Shown here piece after piece: positions 53,243 to 63,098 of a DNA stretch of 64,000 nucleotides; positions within the stretch are counted from its first letter, which is position 1; each line of letters starts with the position of its first letter. The notes under the pieces are model-generated. The model did not search any database and had not been told where the DNA came from. It saw only the letters and a program-made list of their open reading frames with translations. Source of the DNA: Lagopus muta (lineage: Eukaryota; Chordata; Aves; Galliformes; Phasianidae). The DNA is taken from NCBI RefSeq assembly GCF_023343835.1, contig NC_064437.1, positions 3,548,001 to 3,612,000 of the forward strand, given 5' to 3'. A program made the translations under genes and the position numbers.

Positions 53243-56200
53243 AATTTTAAAAAATGAAAATCAAGGAGGACTAAGATGACAACTGTAGAAGAAGCAAGAG
53301 ATGCAGAGAAGCTTCTCCAGGTCCAGGTGTTCCAGCTGCCTTCAAGCAACTTGAAGGGGGAATGGCTGAGCCCCCAGTCCCTGCTATCTGCTCTCAGCAG
53401 TAGCTTTTTCTTACTGGTGGTGTTACTACAACCTCCAACTTACCCCCACTAACTCAGAAGATTGTTGACAACAGAAAATGCTCTGCCTTTTTTACAGAGT
53501 AATTATGAATTCATTCTTCTTAACAGAATAAGAGAAGCTTGGGGTGGTTTTCCACACCTAATTCAGAAGTTTTCTATTTCTTTACATTCAGGAAAAACAA
53601 CAGCGGTGGAACTAAAATAAATGGAGTTGAAAATTCTGTTGACATAACAAATACAATTTATATACATAAATGGATTCCTCAGAGAGAGTAAAATTTCAGT
53701 GTGTGCATAGGTAGACTTCATTGGCAAGACATTGTTTAGGTACACGTCTGTGCTATGTCTGATGCCTGACATCTAACTGTAATAACTTAATAAATAACAG
53801 CAATTAAAACTGCTTTATGATGTAGCAAAACATCATTTCCTTTCAAAGTCACATTAGTCTCCATTAATCTCTGCAGCACTTTCTAATAGGTACAAGCAAT
53901 ATTCTGCTTGCATACAGCTGCCTTCTGTGGGAGATCTGGTGGCACTGCCATAGGCACCTTCTGGGAGCAGCCCCATGCCTATGGGGGGCAGCTGAAGAAC
54001 TTCCACAGAGCATTTCCTTCTGTAAGATTTCACTGACTAAGTGTGCGTTCCCAACTCCAAACCACAAAGGCCTGTTTAAAAATGTAAAAAAATCTGCCTG
54101 TTAAGAAAAAAGTAGAAAAGAAAGCCAGTTTGCTGATCCTTGAAGATGCCTCAGCATTTAGTAACAGTGCTTTTACATCGTGTGCATTTAGCGTTAGTGA
54201 TTTGAGTAACAACTTTCCATAAAAGCTAACAGAGTTAGTTTCTAAATTTAAATTAAGATTGTGACAGTAAAGATTTCTGCAGAATAAGTACATATAGAAG
54301 CACACTGCTCATGATAGTCAACAGAAAAAAAATGATCCTTTTTCTTTTTTGATCTTTGCATGATGTAAATTTCATCGTGTCATCAGTAACAATTTTCCTG
54401 TTTGTTTCAGAGCAATTTTAATTCTCCTTATTACATTTCAAAACAGGCACGCTGCTTTCCCTTAGCTCTGTGAAGCTGAAGTAGAAAGCTTTCTTCCTTC
54501 TACCTCCCCTATGCAGCTTCTTGGAAAAATACCTGGCAAGGAATTCCATGGAAAGTTATGGAAAAACACCTACATCTGATTATTCAAAACTAAACTGTAA
54601 AAAAAGCCTTCAAGGTTATTTGGTCACTCTTCTGAAAGTTTACTAATTCACACTGGACAAGAAAACCAATCCTAGTCCTCACTTTGGATGATTCATGCCT
54701 ATGAAGCCTTGTATCCACAGTTCAATCCGGATCCACAGTCAGTCCTATCAGCATGTAAGGCCACCAGAGGCACGTTACTGATGTGTGCTGCTCTCTTAGA
54801 GTCGCCCCAGGACTGGAACTGCAGAAAAGAATACGTTCATCTTTGGAAAAAGAACATTTTGTATTGTAGAGATGCAGCACTTTACATGATCTTTGTGTGT
54901 TTACACTTGAGGAAAGTGTTAGGATAACATTTGTGCCTTGTATTGGAAATAAAGTATCTACATTATTATACCTGCTGCTGTATTGTTAGTTAGTACCTCA
55001 GAGGCATCCATGACTATTGGACAAGGCAGGGGAGCAGTGCTGCCTGCAAGGCAGCTCTTTAGAGACAGGACCTGGCACAGGGGACTCTGCAGGAGCAGCT
55101 ATGGCAGGCAGTGTGTGAGCTGCACAGGAGATAAGAGGGGAGCCCAGTGTGCCAGGCTGAGGTGCAAAACACGAGGCTGGACGGATCAGCTTTCCCCTCC
55201 CTCCAGGAGGCCCCAGCTGGCGCGCATGTTCTCTGTGTGCCACTCCAAGGGTGGCACTGCCCTATGGAATACTTCTTTAAATCCCTTTAAAGCACAGAGA
55301 CGTCCCAGCACCAGGAAGGCCCCACATCTCCTGGTCCACTCTTGACAGAAACCTGACTTAACACAAACAAGATCGCTCAGTGCCAGAGCTCCCCTTTGGA
55401 CTTCCCTAACTCACTGCAGTTACTCTTTATGCAAAACTAAGAGCTAAGCTTTGTCTCTCTTGCAGACATTCTGACTAGTCAACTTCTCTACCAGTGTTAT
55501 AATAAGTACATTCTAATCATCGCCACAAACACTTCGAGCACTGCTGCTTCTCTGTCTGACTATGCCTAAATATAGTTCAACCTCAACCAGCCAGGTCACT
55601 TAGATTTCTGATTATCCAAAACAAAGCATGATTCCTGAGCTCTGTTTAATAGTGATGATGCCTTGATTACCCTGATATATTTCCTATTCCTCACGGTGTT
55701 CAGATAATGATGTTGGCTTTACTTTCTCTTGGAAATGGGTTATTCTACAGCAAAGATATGTTCCTAATAAGCAGTTGGCATTACTGCAAACAACTGTCTT
55801 AAATGAAATCGAACTCCACACTGGGAAATATAAAAATATTGCAGTGAGCAAAACTGTGATATTAATGTTTGGCTTTCTATCCATTTTATCAAGAAAATGC
55901 CCTGGGGAATACAAGCAGTTACTGGCAGTCGCTGGGTTTCAGCAGAAGGCAGTGAGTGCGGTGCAAGGCTCCAGTGCTGGCTGGAGAAAGGCTGACCTCT
56001 GCAGGATCCTCGGGCCCAGAGAGCTGCATCCCGGACGGCAGTCAAACAGTGTGCAAGGTGTACTTTTGGCTGCTTTCATCTTTGAGAAATTAAAATAAAG
56101 AAAATTAAATGTGTGCTTGATGATGACATAGCAATATAAAATAAGCTCGAAAACACAGGCACGTGTTAATTTAAGAAATAAACGCTCATCTTTGAGAAGT

Positions 56201-56330
56201 CAGAAAACAATACTTCAAAGGAGCAAGACTTCAAAGCCCTCCGTAACTTCAAAGCACTGCACCACCGTTAATGAACACACAGGACATGTCTGTGAGGGAG
56301 AAAAAAATTTCCTATTTTAATGCTTGTGTA

Positions 56331-56398
56331 AACAGGGAGCAGAGATGAAGTGATTTGCCCAAGGACACGTGTAAGCAGCAAAGCTGGGACTCCAGGTA
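56331..56398 (-). mobile_element. MIR-like ancient SINE fragment
   Basis: GCAGAGATGAAGTGATTTGC, then CCAAGGACACG, then GCAAAGCTGGGACTCCAGG follow the MIR reverse complement (GCACAGAGAGGTTAAGTGAC, TTGCCCAAGGTCACACAG, GGCAGAGCTGGGATTCGAAC). The match is good for so old an element. Identified from memory of the consensus. Confidence 0.6.
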
Positions 56399-57958
56399 TG
56401 AACGAAGTGGCTCGAGCTGCGTTCCTCAGAGCAGCCACAGCAGGGTTCAAGCAGGCATTTGATGGTCCCCAATGGAAACCCACTCAGCAGAGACATAACT
56501 GCAGATCCTTCCTATCAGTAGCATCACCTGCCCTTTTTCAGGCCTGCTCTAAACAATCACGTTGTTCTCAGCTGGCATCCTCCTACAAAGTCATTGCTAA
56601 GTATGCACAGATCTATAAAAATGATGTCTTTTCTGTCTAACCATATATTCAGAGAGCATTATTTCTGCATTTAATGATGATGTGAGAGCTTAAATGTGTT
56701 ATTCAGGACTTCTGTCATGACAGCCTGCTCCCTGCAGGGATCCCAACAGCACATGATCAAAACACAACCAGCACACCTACAGCACAGAGCTTTCCCAGTG
56801 ACTGGGGAATCAGAGCCTGCATCAGTACCAATCTGAGTTTTATTCCATGTCCTTCTGGAGTAAAACAAAGTTTCCTTGATGCATGTATGCTCATCTGCTA
56901 TGTCCCCATGACTGTGAACACAAAGACCCTAAAAAGTGCTCTAATTTGAAGAAGACAGAAGCAAAGACCACCACTTTCTTTTATTTTTAGAATAACATAA
57001 TAAGGAACAGCCCTTGGATTTGCAGAGCTGAAGATGCCAGTGGAAAGAAAAACAACACATGAAGTACACTGCAAGGAAAAAACAAACCTCCTCATGCCCC
57101 TCAGACATCAAATAAGTGTAAAAGTTAATAGAGAATGCCAAAGGTCTGGCTTAGTAATAAGAAATTTTGCCATTCAGACTTCTAATGAAGAGCTTCCTGG
57201 AAGTCCTACACATATATGGTCTCATGCACTTAATTAAAGGAACACAGATATGGAACCTTAATATATTTCCTTTCCCTAAAACATTTATATGCCAAATAAG
57301 TAGAGTAAATAAGTTTTGAAGATATCAAGAAAAAGCATACTTCAAACAGCCAGTTATTAATCTCTTATTCATCTATACAACAAGCTTCCAAAACTTCCTT
57401 GACGAACGCGATTCCTGTTTTAACAGAGAATTTCCTCATGTCACCTCCACACGAAGAGCTTTTAAAAATATATCCAGAATTACGATTTGCAGACTAAGAT
57501 TTGCACAGTAACTGGCCAAGTAATTGGCTGCATACTATTCTCTAAAAGCCCAGTTTCCCACTGGCTCTAAACAGCCACTGCACACACAGGGCTCCGCTGT
57601 CCCCCCCCACGGCCGGTTAGGGGCACTGCACCTTTAATGCCTGCTGGTTTATTAGCACAGTTCCTGCACATAAGGAAATTGCTGCCATACCAACAGATTC
57701 TTAAGGAATATCACAGTTGATGGCTTTAATTTTTTTCACGAGTTCCACATTTTCTGTGTGTGCCAGCTGTATTCATGACACTGCTTAGCACTCGCCATTC
57801 TCCATGGATAGGACTCAAAACTGTGAGTGCAATCAAGCACTGCTTCCTCTATTTTGCATTGGAACAATAACAGTGAAGACATAACAACCCAATCTGAGCA
57901 AACTTTAAGTAAGACCTATTACTTTACTCAAGAGATGGATATATCTGAAGTACTTTGA

Positions 57959-58006
57959 TGAGTCAGACCTGAAGACTAAATAATTTGCAGCTCGCAGACT
58001 GAGTCA
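57959..58006. promoter_or_regulatory. Pair of consensus AP-1 sites (TGAGTCA x2)
   Basis: TGAGTCA at 57,959-57,965 and again at 58,000-58,006, 41 bases apart, about 1.3 kb upstream of the presumed first exon of the CARD-ankyrin gene. The heptamer occurs elsewhere in the window at about the chance rate, so only the close pairing is notable. A possible AP-1-bound element. Confidence 0.35.
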
Positions 58007-58090
58007 TGAGCAGATATAGGAACAGTTGGACCTCCTGACAACAAACCACACTTTTCCATGTTGTGTGTTAACAATGATTAACTAAACGAC

Positions 58091-58283
58091 AGAAGTTTAC
58101 CCATCCTTGGGGCAGTGCCCCTCTTTGCATTTCAGAGGAGTTACTGGGCTTTTAAATTGGCTGTCCAATTTGCTGACTCTGTAACTGGCTGGCTTTCAAA
58201 ACTTATATTAGAAGTCTTGCCTTTCTTGGCTATTTCTTCAATAAATCTTTCTTGTAAAAAGAAAAAAAAAAAAAAGAAGTTTT
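58091..58283 (+). other. Possible poly(A)-tailed retrocopy or transcript 3' end
   Basis: An AATAAA at 58,240-58,245 is followed 11 bases later by an A-rich tail (58,256-58,275, broken by one G). AGAAGTTT occurs just after the tail and again at 58,091-58,098, which would fit an 8-base target-site duplication. No parent gene is recognised. The A-run may instead be a simple repeat. Confidence 0.3.
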
Positions 58284-58334
58284 GCAATCTAGCTTATAAA
58301 ATAGAATAAGTTTTGCAATGCAAGCTTATAAAAT
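58277..58334. repeat. Imperfect tandem duplication of about 27 bp
   Basis: AAGTTTTGCAATCTAGCTTA (from 58,277) recurs as AAGTTTTGCAATGCAAGCTT (from 58,308), both followed by TATAAAAT or AAAAT. Two near copies separated by five bases. Confidence 0.85.
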
Positions 58335-58495
58335 CAACTCATAAAAAATTAAAAATCTCATCAGTCACACTATGCCTACTGTTAAAGAAAATACAAGCAA
58401 AGGTAGCAGCATGCAATGGAAAAGGCAGTGAAAAAGACCCAGATGGCAAAATGTCCGATTTGCTTAAATAAGGTGAAGCTGTCAGCATATTTTCC

Positions 58496-58543
58496 TGGGA
58501 TGGTTTGGGTTGGAGGGACCTTAAAAAGCACCAGACCCAACCA
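58496..58543 (-). mobile_element. Small CR1 fragment, sense on - strand
   Basis: TGGGATGGTTTGGGTTGGAG, then GGACCTTAAAAAGCACCAGA, then CCCAACC is a short reverse-complemented CR1 3' end. Only about 48 bases are recognisable. Confidence 0.7.
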
Positions 58544-59200
58544 CTCAGCTCTAGCTCTTACAGAACTGCCATCTCAGTTTCTCTCAATTGCATTCCAAAT
58601 ACGTAGATGGTTATTATTATATTTCCTCCTCTCCGTGAGGAATTTTGTGACCAGTAAGTTAAATGAATTTCAGCTCGATTCAAAGGTCCCACACTCACAC
58701 TGAAGACTACACATACAGATTTGAAGTCTCATTTAATTATACTTTAAAAGTTTTGTACACACCTTGATCCACCTCATGGAATAGAATTAGGCTCCAGACA
58801 GACAGCAGACACAAGAATGACAGCCTTAAAGTTAAATACAGCTCACAGACCAAAGCTGTAACTCATCCTGGAAAGCCTGGAACACTTTTTACAATCAGCT
58901 GCTCTGCACAGTTCATTTTTATCTGGATCTTCGTGGTTTTATTTCATTACATGACAGAGATTTCACCTACAGTGCATGCAAAGGGTACTCCTTCATTTAA
59001 CACTGTGCAAGTATGCAAACACAGCAACAGTAACCATGCTGTCCATTTTCTCTTGTCAGGTCTAAAAGCCTGGACAACTGGGAACCACAAAGAACAGCGT
59101 GGCCCAAAGGAACCTGATAAACCAATATCTGCTATTCAAATATCAGCTCCACAAAAGCATTTTTTCCCTCCCTAACTTTGCATTAAAAAGTCTGGAAGAA

Positions 59201-59311
59201 GTCTTCCAAATGGAAGATCTTTACATATCATGGGTTTTTGTTTTGTTATTGAGCCTCACTTGTTGCTAAGGAAGAACAGAGAAAATCAAGGGACTTCTTC
59301 CAGAACTAAAG
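59201..59311 (+). other. CAIAP: Probable non-coding first exon of the CARD-ankyrin gene (start unknown)
   Basis: A perfect donor, AAAG|GTGAGT, lies at 59,311/59,312. 349 bases later a pyrimidine tract (TTCCGTTCTCTTCTTCCTTA) ends in an AAG acceptor at 59,660, seven bases before the coding ATG at 59,667. The simplest reading is a non-coding exon joined to a large coding exon. An ATG at 59,230 in this exon would not join in frame. The exon start is not visible, and the AAG acceptor is unusual, so this is tentative. Confidence 0.4.
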
Positions 59312-59392
59312 GTGAGTTTTGGTTTCTTTCTCATTCTTTAAAGATGTATTATTGAACTACAGTGATTGCTGGTTCAGAGTTCTATCAAAAAG

Positions 59393-59575
59393 ATTCACAG
59401 AATGGCTTGGGTTGGAAGGGACCTCAAGGATTGTGAAGCTCCAACCCCCCCACCGCAGGCAGGGCCACCAACCTCCCCGTTTAATACCAGCCCAGGCTGT
59501 GCAGGGCCCCATCCCACCTGGCCTTCAACACCTCCAGGGACGGGGCACCTCTCTGGGCAGCTGTTCAGCATCTCA
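59393..59575 (-). mobile_element. CR1 LINE 3' end, sense on - strand, inside presumed intron 1
   Basis: Reverse-complemented CR1: CACAGAATGGCTTGGGTTGG, AAGGGACCTCAAGGAT, CCCAGGCTG, GGCCTTCAACACCTCCAGGG, CTCTGGGCAGCTGTTC. It lies between the presumed donor at 59,312 and acceptor at 59,660, so it is probably intronic. Small open frames here are repeat-derived. Confidence 0.9.
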
Positions 59576-59666
59576 CAGGCAGTGATGTGACCCCACTTTG
59601 ATACTTTGCATTTCACTTCCAATGTTAAACAATAGTTCCGTTCTCTTCTTCCTTATCAAGGTGAGC

Positions 59667-61928
59667 ATGCATTCCACCAGCCTATTTACCAATCCATATG
59701 CAATAGAAGTCCTAAGAACCAAAAGAGAAGAGCTAATAGAAGGCATTAATGACCCTGACCACCTTCTGAGCTGCCTCATAGACAATGGCATTTTTTCCCC
59801 AGAAAAAAGGATGGTTATGAGTTTCTACAGGACACGAACAGAAAAGAACTCTCGAGTTTTAGACATCCTGGTTTCTCAAGGTGAACGAGCCTGCAGGCTC
59901 TTTTTCTATCCATGTTTAAAGCAAGTGGAGCCAAAACTTTATAACAAGATGAGAAAATATGTCAGTGAAGTAAACGAAAGCATCAGAGATGCCAGAAGAC
60001 AACTGATAGGATACTTACTTGAAAGGGACAAAGTTTGGTTTGAAAAGAGCTGTGAACAGTACCAAGAAGAAAGAGAAAGTCCTCGAAGAAAAAGACACGA
60101 AGGGGCTACTAAGAAGAAAGGAAAAGAAACTCAGCTTTCAGGAGCAGCAAAACCTAGAAAACGTCATTCTGATATTGGCATCTTTGACGCAGCTGCCAAG
60201 GGTTATATTTCAGAGTTAGAGAAAACCCTGAAAGATAATGATATTAATGCACTGAACTCTTCAAATGAAACCCTTCTGCACGTTGCAGCCTCTCAGGGGC
60301 ACCTAAGCATAATGGAATATTTGATCAGCAAAGGTGCTCAGGTAGATGTGATGGACCAGAAAGGGAGCACACCTCTGCACAGGGCTGCTGAGAAAGGCCA
60401 TGGTGATGCAGCCAAAGTGCTTCTCTGCTGCGGGGCTCACATGTACAGTTTGGATAAAGAAGGCAAGACACCACTTCATCTGGCTGCACAGAATGACCAC
60501 AGTCACATAGTGAAGATGTTCCTGAGAGAAGAAGCAAGAAGCAGTGGGAACAGACATCACTTTTTGCACATGGCAGCTCTTAAAGATGAAAGCAGTCTGG
60601 CAAAAATGCTTTTAAAGTGTGGTGCCTCCACTGATGGGAAGGATGAGAGAGGACAGACAGCTCTCAGTTATGCTGTTTCTCAGGGCTTTGAAAACACTGC
60701 AAAAGCACTGCTGGAAGCTGGAGCCAGTGTTGATTCCAGTGTGGCCGAAAGAGCCTTCAACAGCAACCACCCATCCATCTTCAAAACACTGCTAGAATAT
60801 TCTAAAGATTTGCCATCGGACATAATGGAGTCAGCTCTTTTTAAAGCTGTACAGAAAAATTTGCATGGTATTGTAGCAGCTTTAGCTGACAGAGGTACAG
60901 ATGTAAATGCCTACAATGAAATGCAGTACACTCCTTTACTCCTGGCGTGTGAAATGGGCAAGGCTGAATGTGCAGAAGTTCTAATCGAAAAAGGAGCAAA
61001 CTTGGGAATAAAAACCCCTGCTTCAGACACAGCTTTGCACCTGGCAGTTCGGGCTGGGGCTGCCTCCATCACCAACCTGCTCCTGCACAAAGGGATGGAA
61101 GCCAATGTGACCAATCAGACCGATGAAACCCCACTCCATACTGCTGCACTGCACAACAACGGAGCATTGGTCGGCCCGTTAGTCAGCGCAGGGGCCAAAA
61201 TTAATGCTGTCACTAAAGAGTTTGTTACTCCCTTGCATACTGCAAGTCAAAGAGGCAATGCTGATGTTGCCAAACAGCTGTTGCACCACAAAGCCAATGT
61301 TAATGCGAAAGATAAGCAGTCAAAATCACCTTTACATTTTGCTTGTGAAAGGGGAGATAAAACAATGGTGGAGATGCTTCTGAATGCTAATGCTGACCCC
61401 AATGCACAAGACAAGGAGAAAAAAACACCTCTGCACGCTGCAGCTCTGCGAGGCCATCTCAGTATTGTTCAAGTTCTGCTAGCTAGAAAAGGAAGACTTG
61501 GAGTTAAGGACATGGATGGATGTACTCCCCTGCACTATGCAGCCATCAGAGGAAACACAGAAGTTGTAAAAATTCTTTTGACATCAACGAAAAATAAGAA
61601 TATTGATGATAGAAACATTTGGAGAAAGACTGCGTTGCATATTGCAGCAGAATATGGGCACAGCGACTTGATAAACTTATTGCTGAGTTATGGAGCAGCC
61701 ATTAACGCCTTAGACAGCAATAAGGACACGCCATTGCACTGTGCTTGCAAGGCTGGTCACTTAAATGCTGTAAATTCCCTCATAAACTGGTCAGAAGGAG
61801 AAAAAGCCAATTTGCTAGCAGCTAATAGCCTCAAAAAGACCCCATTGCAAGTAGCAGAATGTAACAAAACAAAGAATCAGGCTCACATTGTCACCCTCCT
61901 GAAAAAGAAAATGTTGATGGCAAAATAA
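59667..61928 (+). CDS. CAIAP: CARD- and ankyrin-repeat inflammasome adapter protein
   Basis: An uninterrupted 753-codon frame. Residues about 10-95 form a CARD (KREELIEGINDPDHLLSCLI, then TEKNSRVLDILVSQGERACR). Residues 96-168 are a charged, helix-prone linker ending in two basic clusters (PRRKRH, KPRKRH). From about 169 to the end come ankyrin repeats, mostly with TPLHxAA and hVxxLLxxGA signatures: 16 clear or fair units plus degenerate units near 169-198 and between the sixth and eighth units. An N-terminal CARD with about 16 C-terminal ankyrin repeats matches Caiap, described in zebrafish as an adapter that engages caspase activity in resistance to bacterial infection and reported from cartilaginous fish to marsupials but not placental mammals. 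The protein is expected in the cytosol. The ATG at 59,667 is preferred: A at -3, just after a splice acceptor, just before the CARD. The in-frame stretch upstream has no ATG before 59,622 and looks intronic. Other CARD-ankyrin families cannot be fully excluded. Confidence 0.85.
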   Translation: MHSTSLFTNPYAIEVLRTKREELIEGINDPDHLLSCLIDNGIFSPEKRMVMSFYRTRTEKNSRVLDILVSQGERACRLFFYPCLKQVEPKLYNKMRKYVSEVNESIRDARRQLIGYLLERDKVWFEKSCEQYQEERESPRRKRHEGATKKKGKETQLSGAAKPRKRHSDIGIFDAAAKGYISELEKTLKDNDINALNSSNETLLHVAASQGHLSIMEYLISKGAQVDVMDQKGSTPLHRAAEKGHGDAAKVLLCCGAHMYSLDKEGKTPLHLAAQNDHSHIVKMFLREEARSSGNRHHFLHMAALKDESSLAKMLLKCGASTDGKDERGQTALSYAVSQGFENTAKALLEAGASVDSSVAERAFNSNHPSIFKTLLEYSKDLPSDIMESALFKAVQKNLHGIVAALADRGTDVNAYNEMQYTPLLLACEMGKAECAEVLIEKGANLGIKTPASDTALHLAVRAGAASITNLLLHKGMEANVTNQTDETPLHTAALHNNGALVGPLVSAGAKINAVTKEFVTPLHTASQRGNADVAKQLLHHKANVNAKDKQSKSPLHFACERGDKTMVEMLLNANADPNAQDKEKKTPLHAAALRGHLSIVQVLLARKGRLGVKDMDGCTPLHYAAIRGNTEVVKILLTSTKNKNIDDRNIWRKTALHIAAEYGHSDLINLLLSYGAAINALDSNKDTPLHCACKAGHLNAVNSLINWSEGEKANLLAANSLKKTPLQVAECNKTKNQAHIVTLLKKKMLMAK

Positions 61929-62578
61929 ATACATAAAGCAAACATTTCTAAATGTAAAGGCAGAATTATTCTTTAATATAATTTGGAGGGTGCTGGGGCT
62001 CTGTGTGATTGAGAACAGGCAAATTAAGTCAGTAATCAGTGGGGACCATGGAAAACAGGATCTTAAACGTACCATTAAACTTTGGAGCATTGATTACATA
62101 TCTGCTTTTTCCCATGAACCTCATACTTGGGATCTAAAAAGTGGCAATCTTAAATGCACTGTTTTTGACCTTCTGTAGTATAAATCACAACTCAAGTCTG
62201 CACGGATAGCTTAGTTAAACACCAGGTTCTTAACTAGCCATCTATTATGAACAAGGAGACATTTGTATCCTCAAGGATACAGAGCATAGACATGTTGGAG
62301 CTGGTAATACAGCAGTTTGGTCTGTTTAGCTCAGGCAGAACTAACTGCAAAGCACTGCTGACGGATTGCCCTGCCCTCCCTTCCAGCCTGGCCATACACT
62401 CCTGCTCCAGGCTGGATGTGGGAGCTGAGCCAGCCTATTCCACAGCTGCACCTGGACAGAAGAGAGAAGCAGGGCTACAGGCACCCAGTATCAGGCTGTA
62501 CCCTGCTCAGACATCTCTGTGTGATACCCCATCGCATGGCATTAACACAACCTGGAACTATAAAAACTGATCTGTGTA
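61929..62578. other. CAIAP 3' UTR and spacer to MYSM1
   Basis: Follows the CAIAP stop. AATAAA overlaps the stop codon at 61,924-61,929, and ATTAAA at 62,074-62,079 with a T-rich stretch after it is a possible poly(A) signal. No further gene is seen before the CR1 copy at 62,579. The exact transcript end is unknown. Confidence 0.5.
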
Positions 62579-62800
62579 GGATCACAAAATCACAAAGGCT
62601 GGAAAAGACGCCTAAGGTCACCAAGCCCAACCCACCGCACTGCCTACATCCCTCAGCACCACATCCCCACAGCCCTGGATGGCCTCCAGGCCCGGTGACC
62701 CCACCACTCCCCGGGCAGCAGTACCGGGGCTCGATGGCTCTTTCTGACAAGAATTTTCCCTAATATCCAACCTGAACCTCCACAGGCACAACTTAGGGCC
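62579..62800 (-). mobile_element. CR1 LINE 3' end, sense on - strand
   Basis: Reverse-complemented CR1 of an older type: GGATCACAAAATCACAAAGG, TGGAAAAGACGCCTAAGGTC, CCCTCAGCACCACATCCCCA, CCCCGGGCAGCAG, TCTTTCTGACAAGAATTTTC, TAATATCCAACCTGAACCTC. It lies at the edge of the MYSM1 CpG island. The fragment at 19,709-19,751 is related. Confidence 0.9.
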
Positions 62801-63098
62801 TTAGTTAACTCACCCTGAGCGCTTCTCCTCAGAGCACTCCACCCCCTCCCCCCGCACCCCGAGCCCGCTCTCGCCCCGTTCAGACCCACCCTACACCTCC
62901 TCTCTCTCCCCACACGGCACCACAGCCGCTGCCCCACGCCTGGCCCTCAGCTGCCCTCTCCCCGCCCGGCGCCCCGCCTACCCAGCGCCATCTCTCCGCC
63001 TCCGACCGGCGTCTCCTCAGGGCGCGGCTTCGCCTCTGCCTGTCGCGCGTGCGCTCGCCGCCAACTGGGCATGCGCAGAGTCCCTCGATTCTGCCTCG

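Larger units (their letters stand above)
53243..59200. other. Gene-free stretch upstream of the CARD-ankyrin gene
   Basis: No credible gene. It contains a MIR-like fragment (56,331-56,398), two AP-1 consensus sites (57,959 and 58,000), a possible poly(A)-tailed retrocopy (58,091-58,283), a diverged tandem duplication (58,277-58,334) and a small CR1 piece (58,496-58,543). An AATAAA at 54,948-54,953 follows a 79-codon open frame of no recognised family. Confidence 0.55.

Noticed and set aside
59598..59666. N-terminal extension of the CARD-ankyrin protein with a hydrophobic, signal-peptide-like start
   Set aside because: The first codon at 59,598 is TTG, not ATG. The stretch is the pyrimidine tract of a probable splice acceptor read as protein; its T-richness explains the hydrophobic residues.
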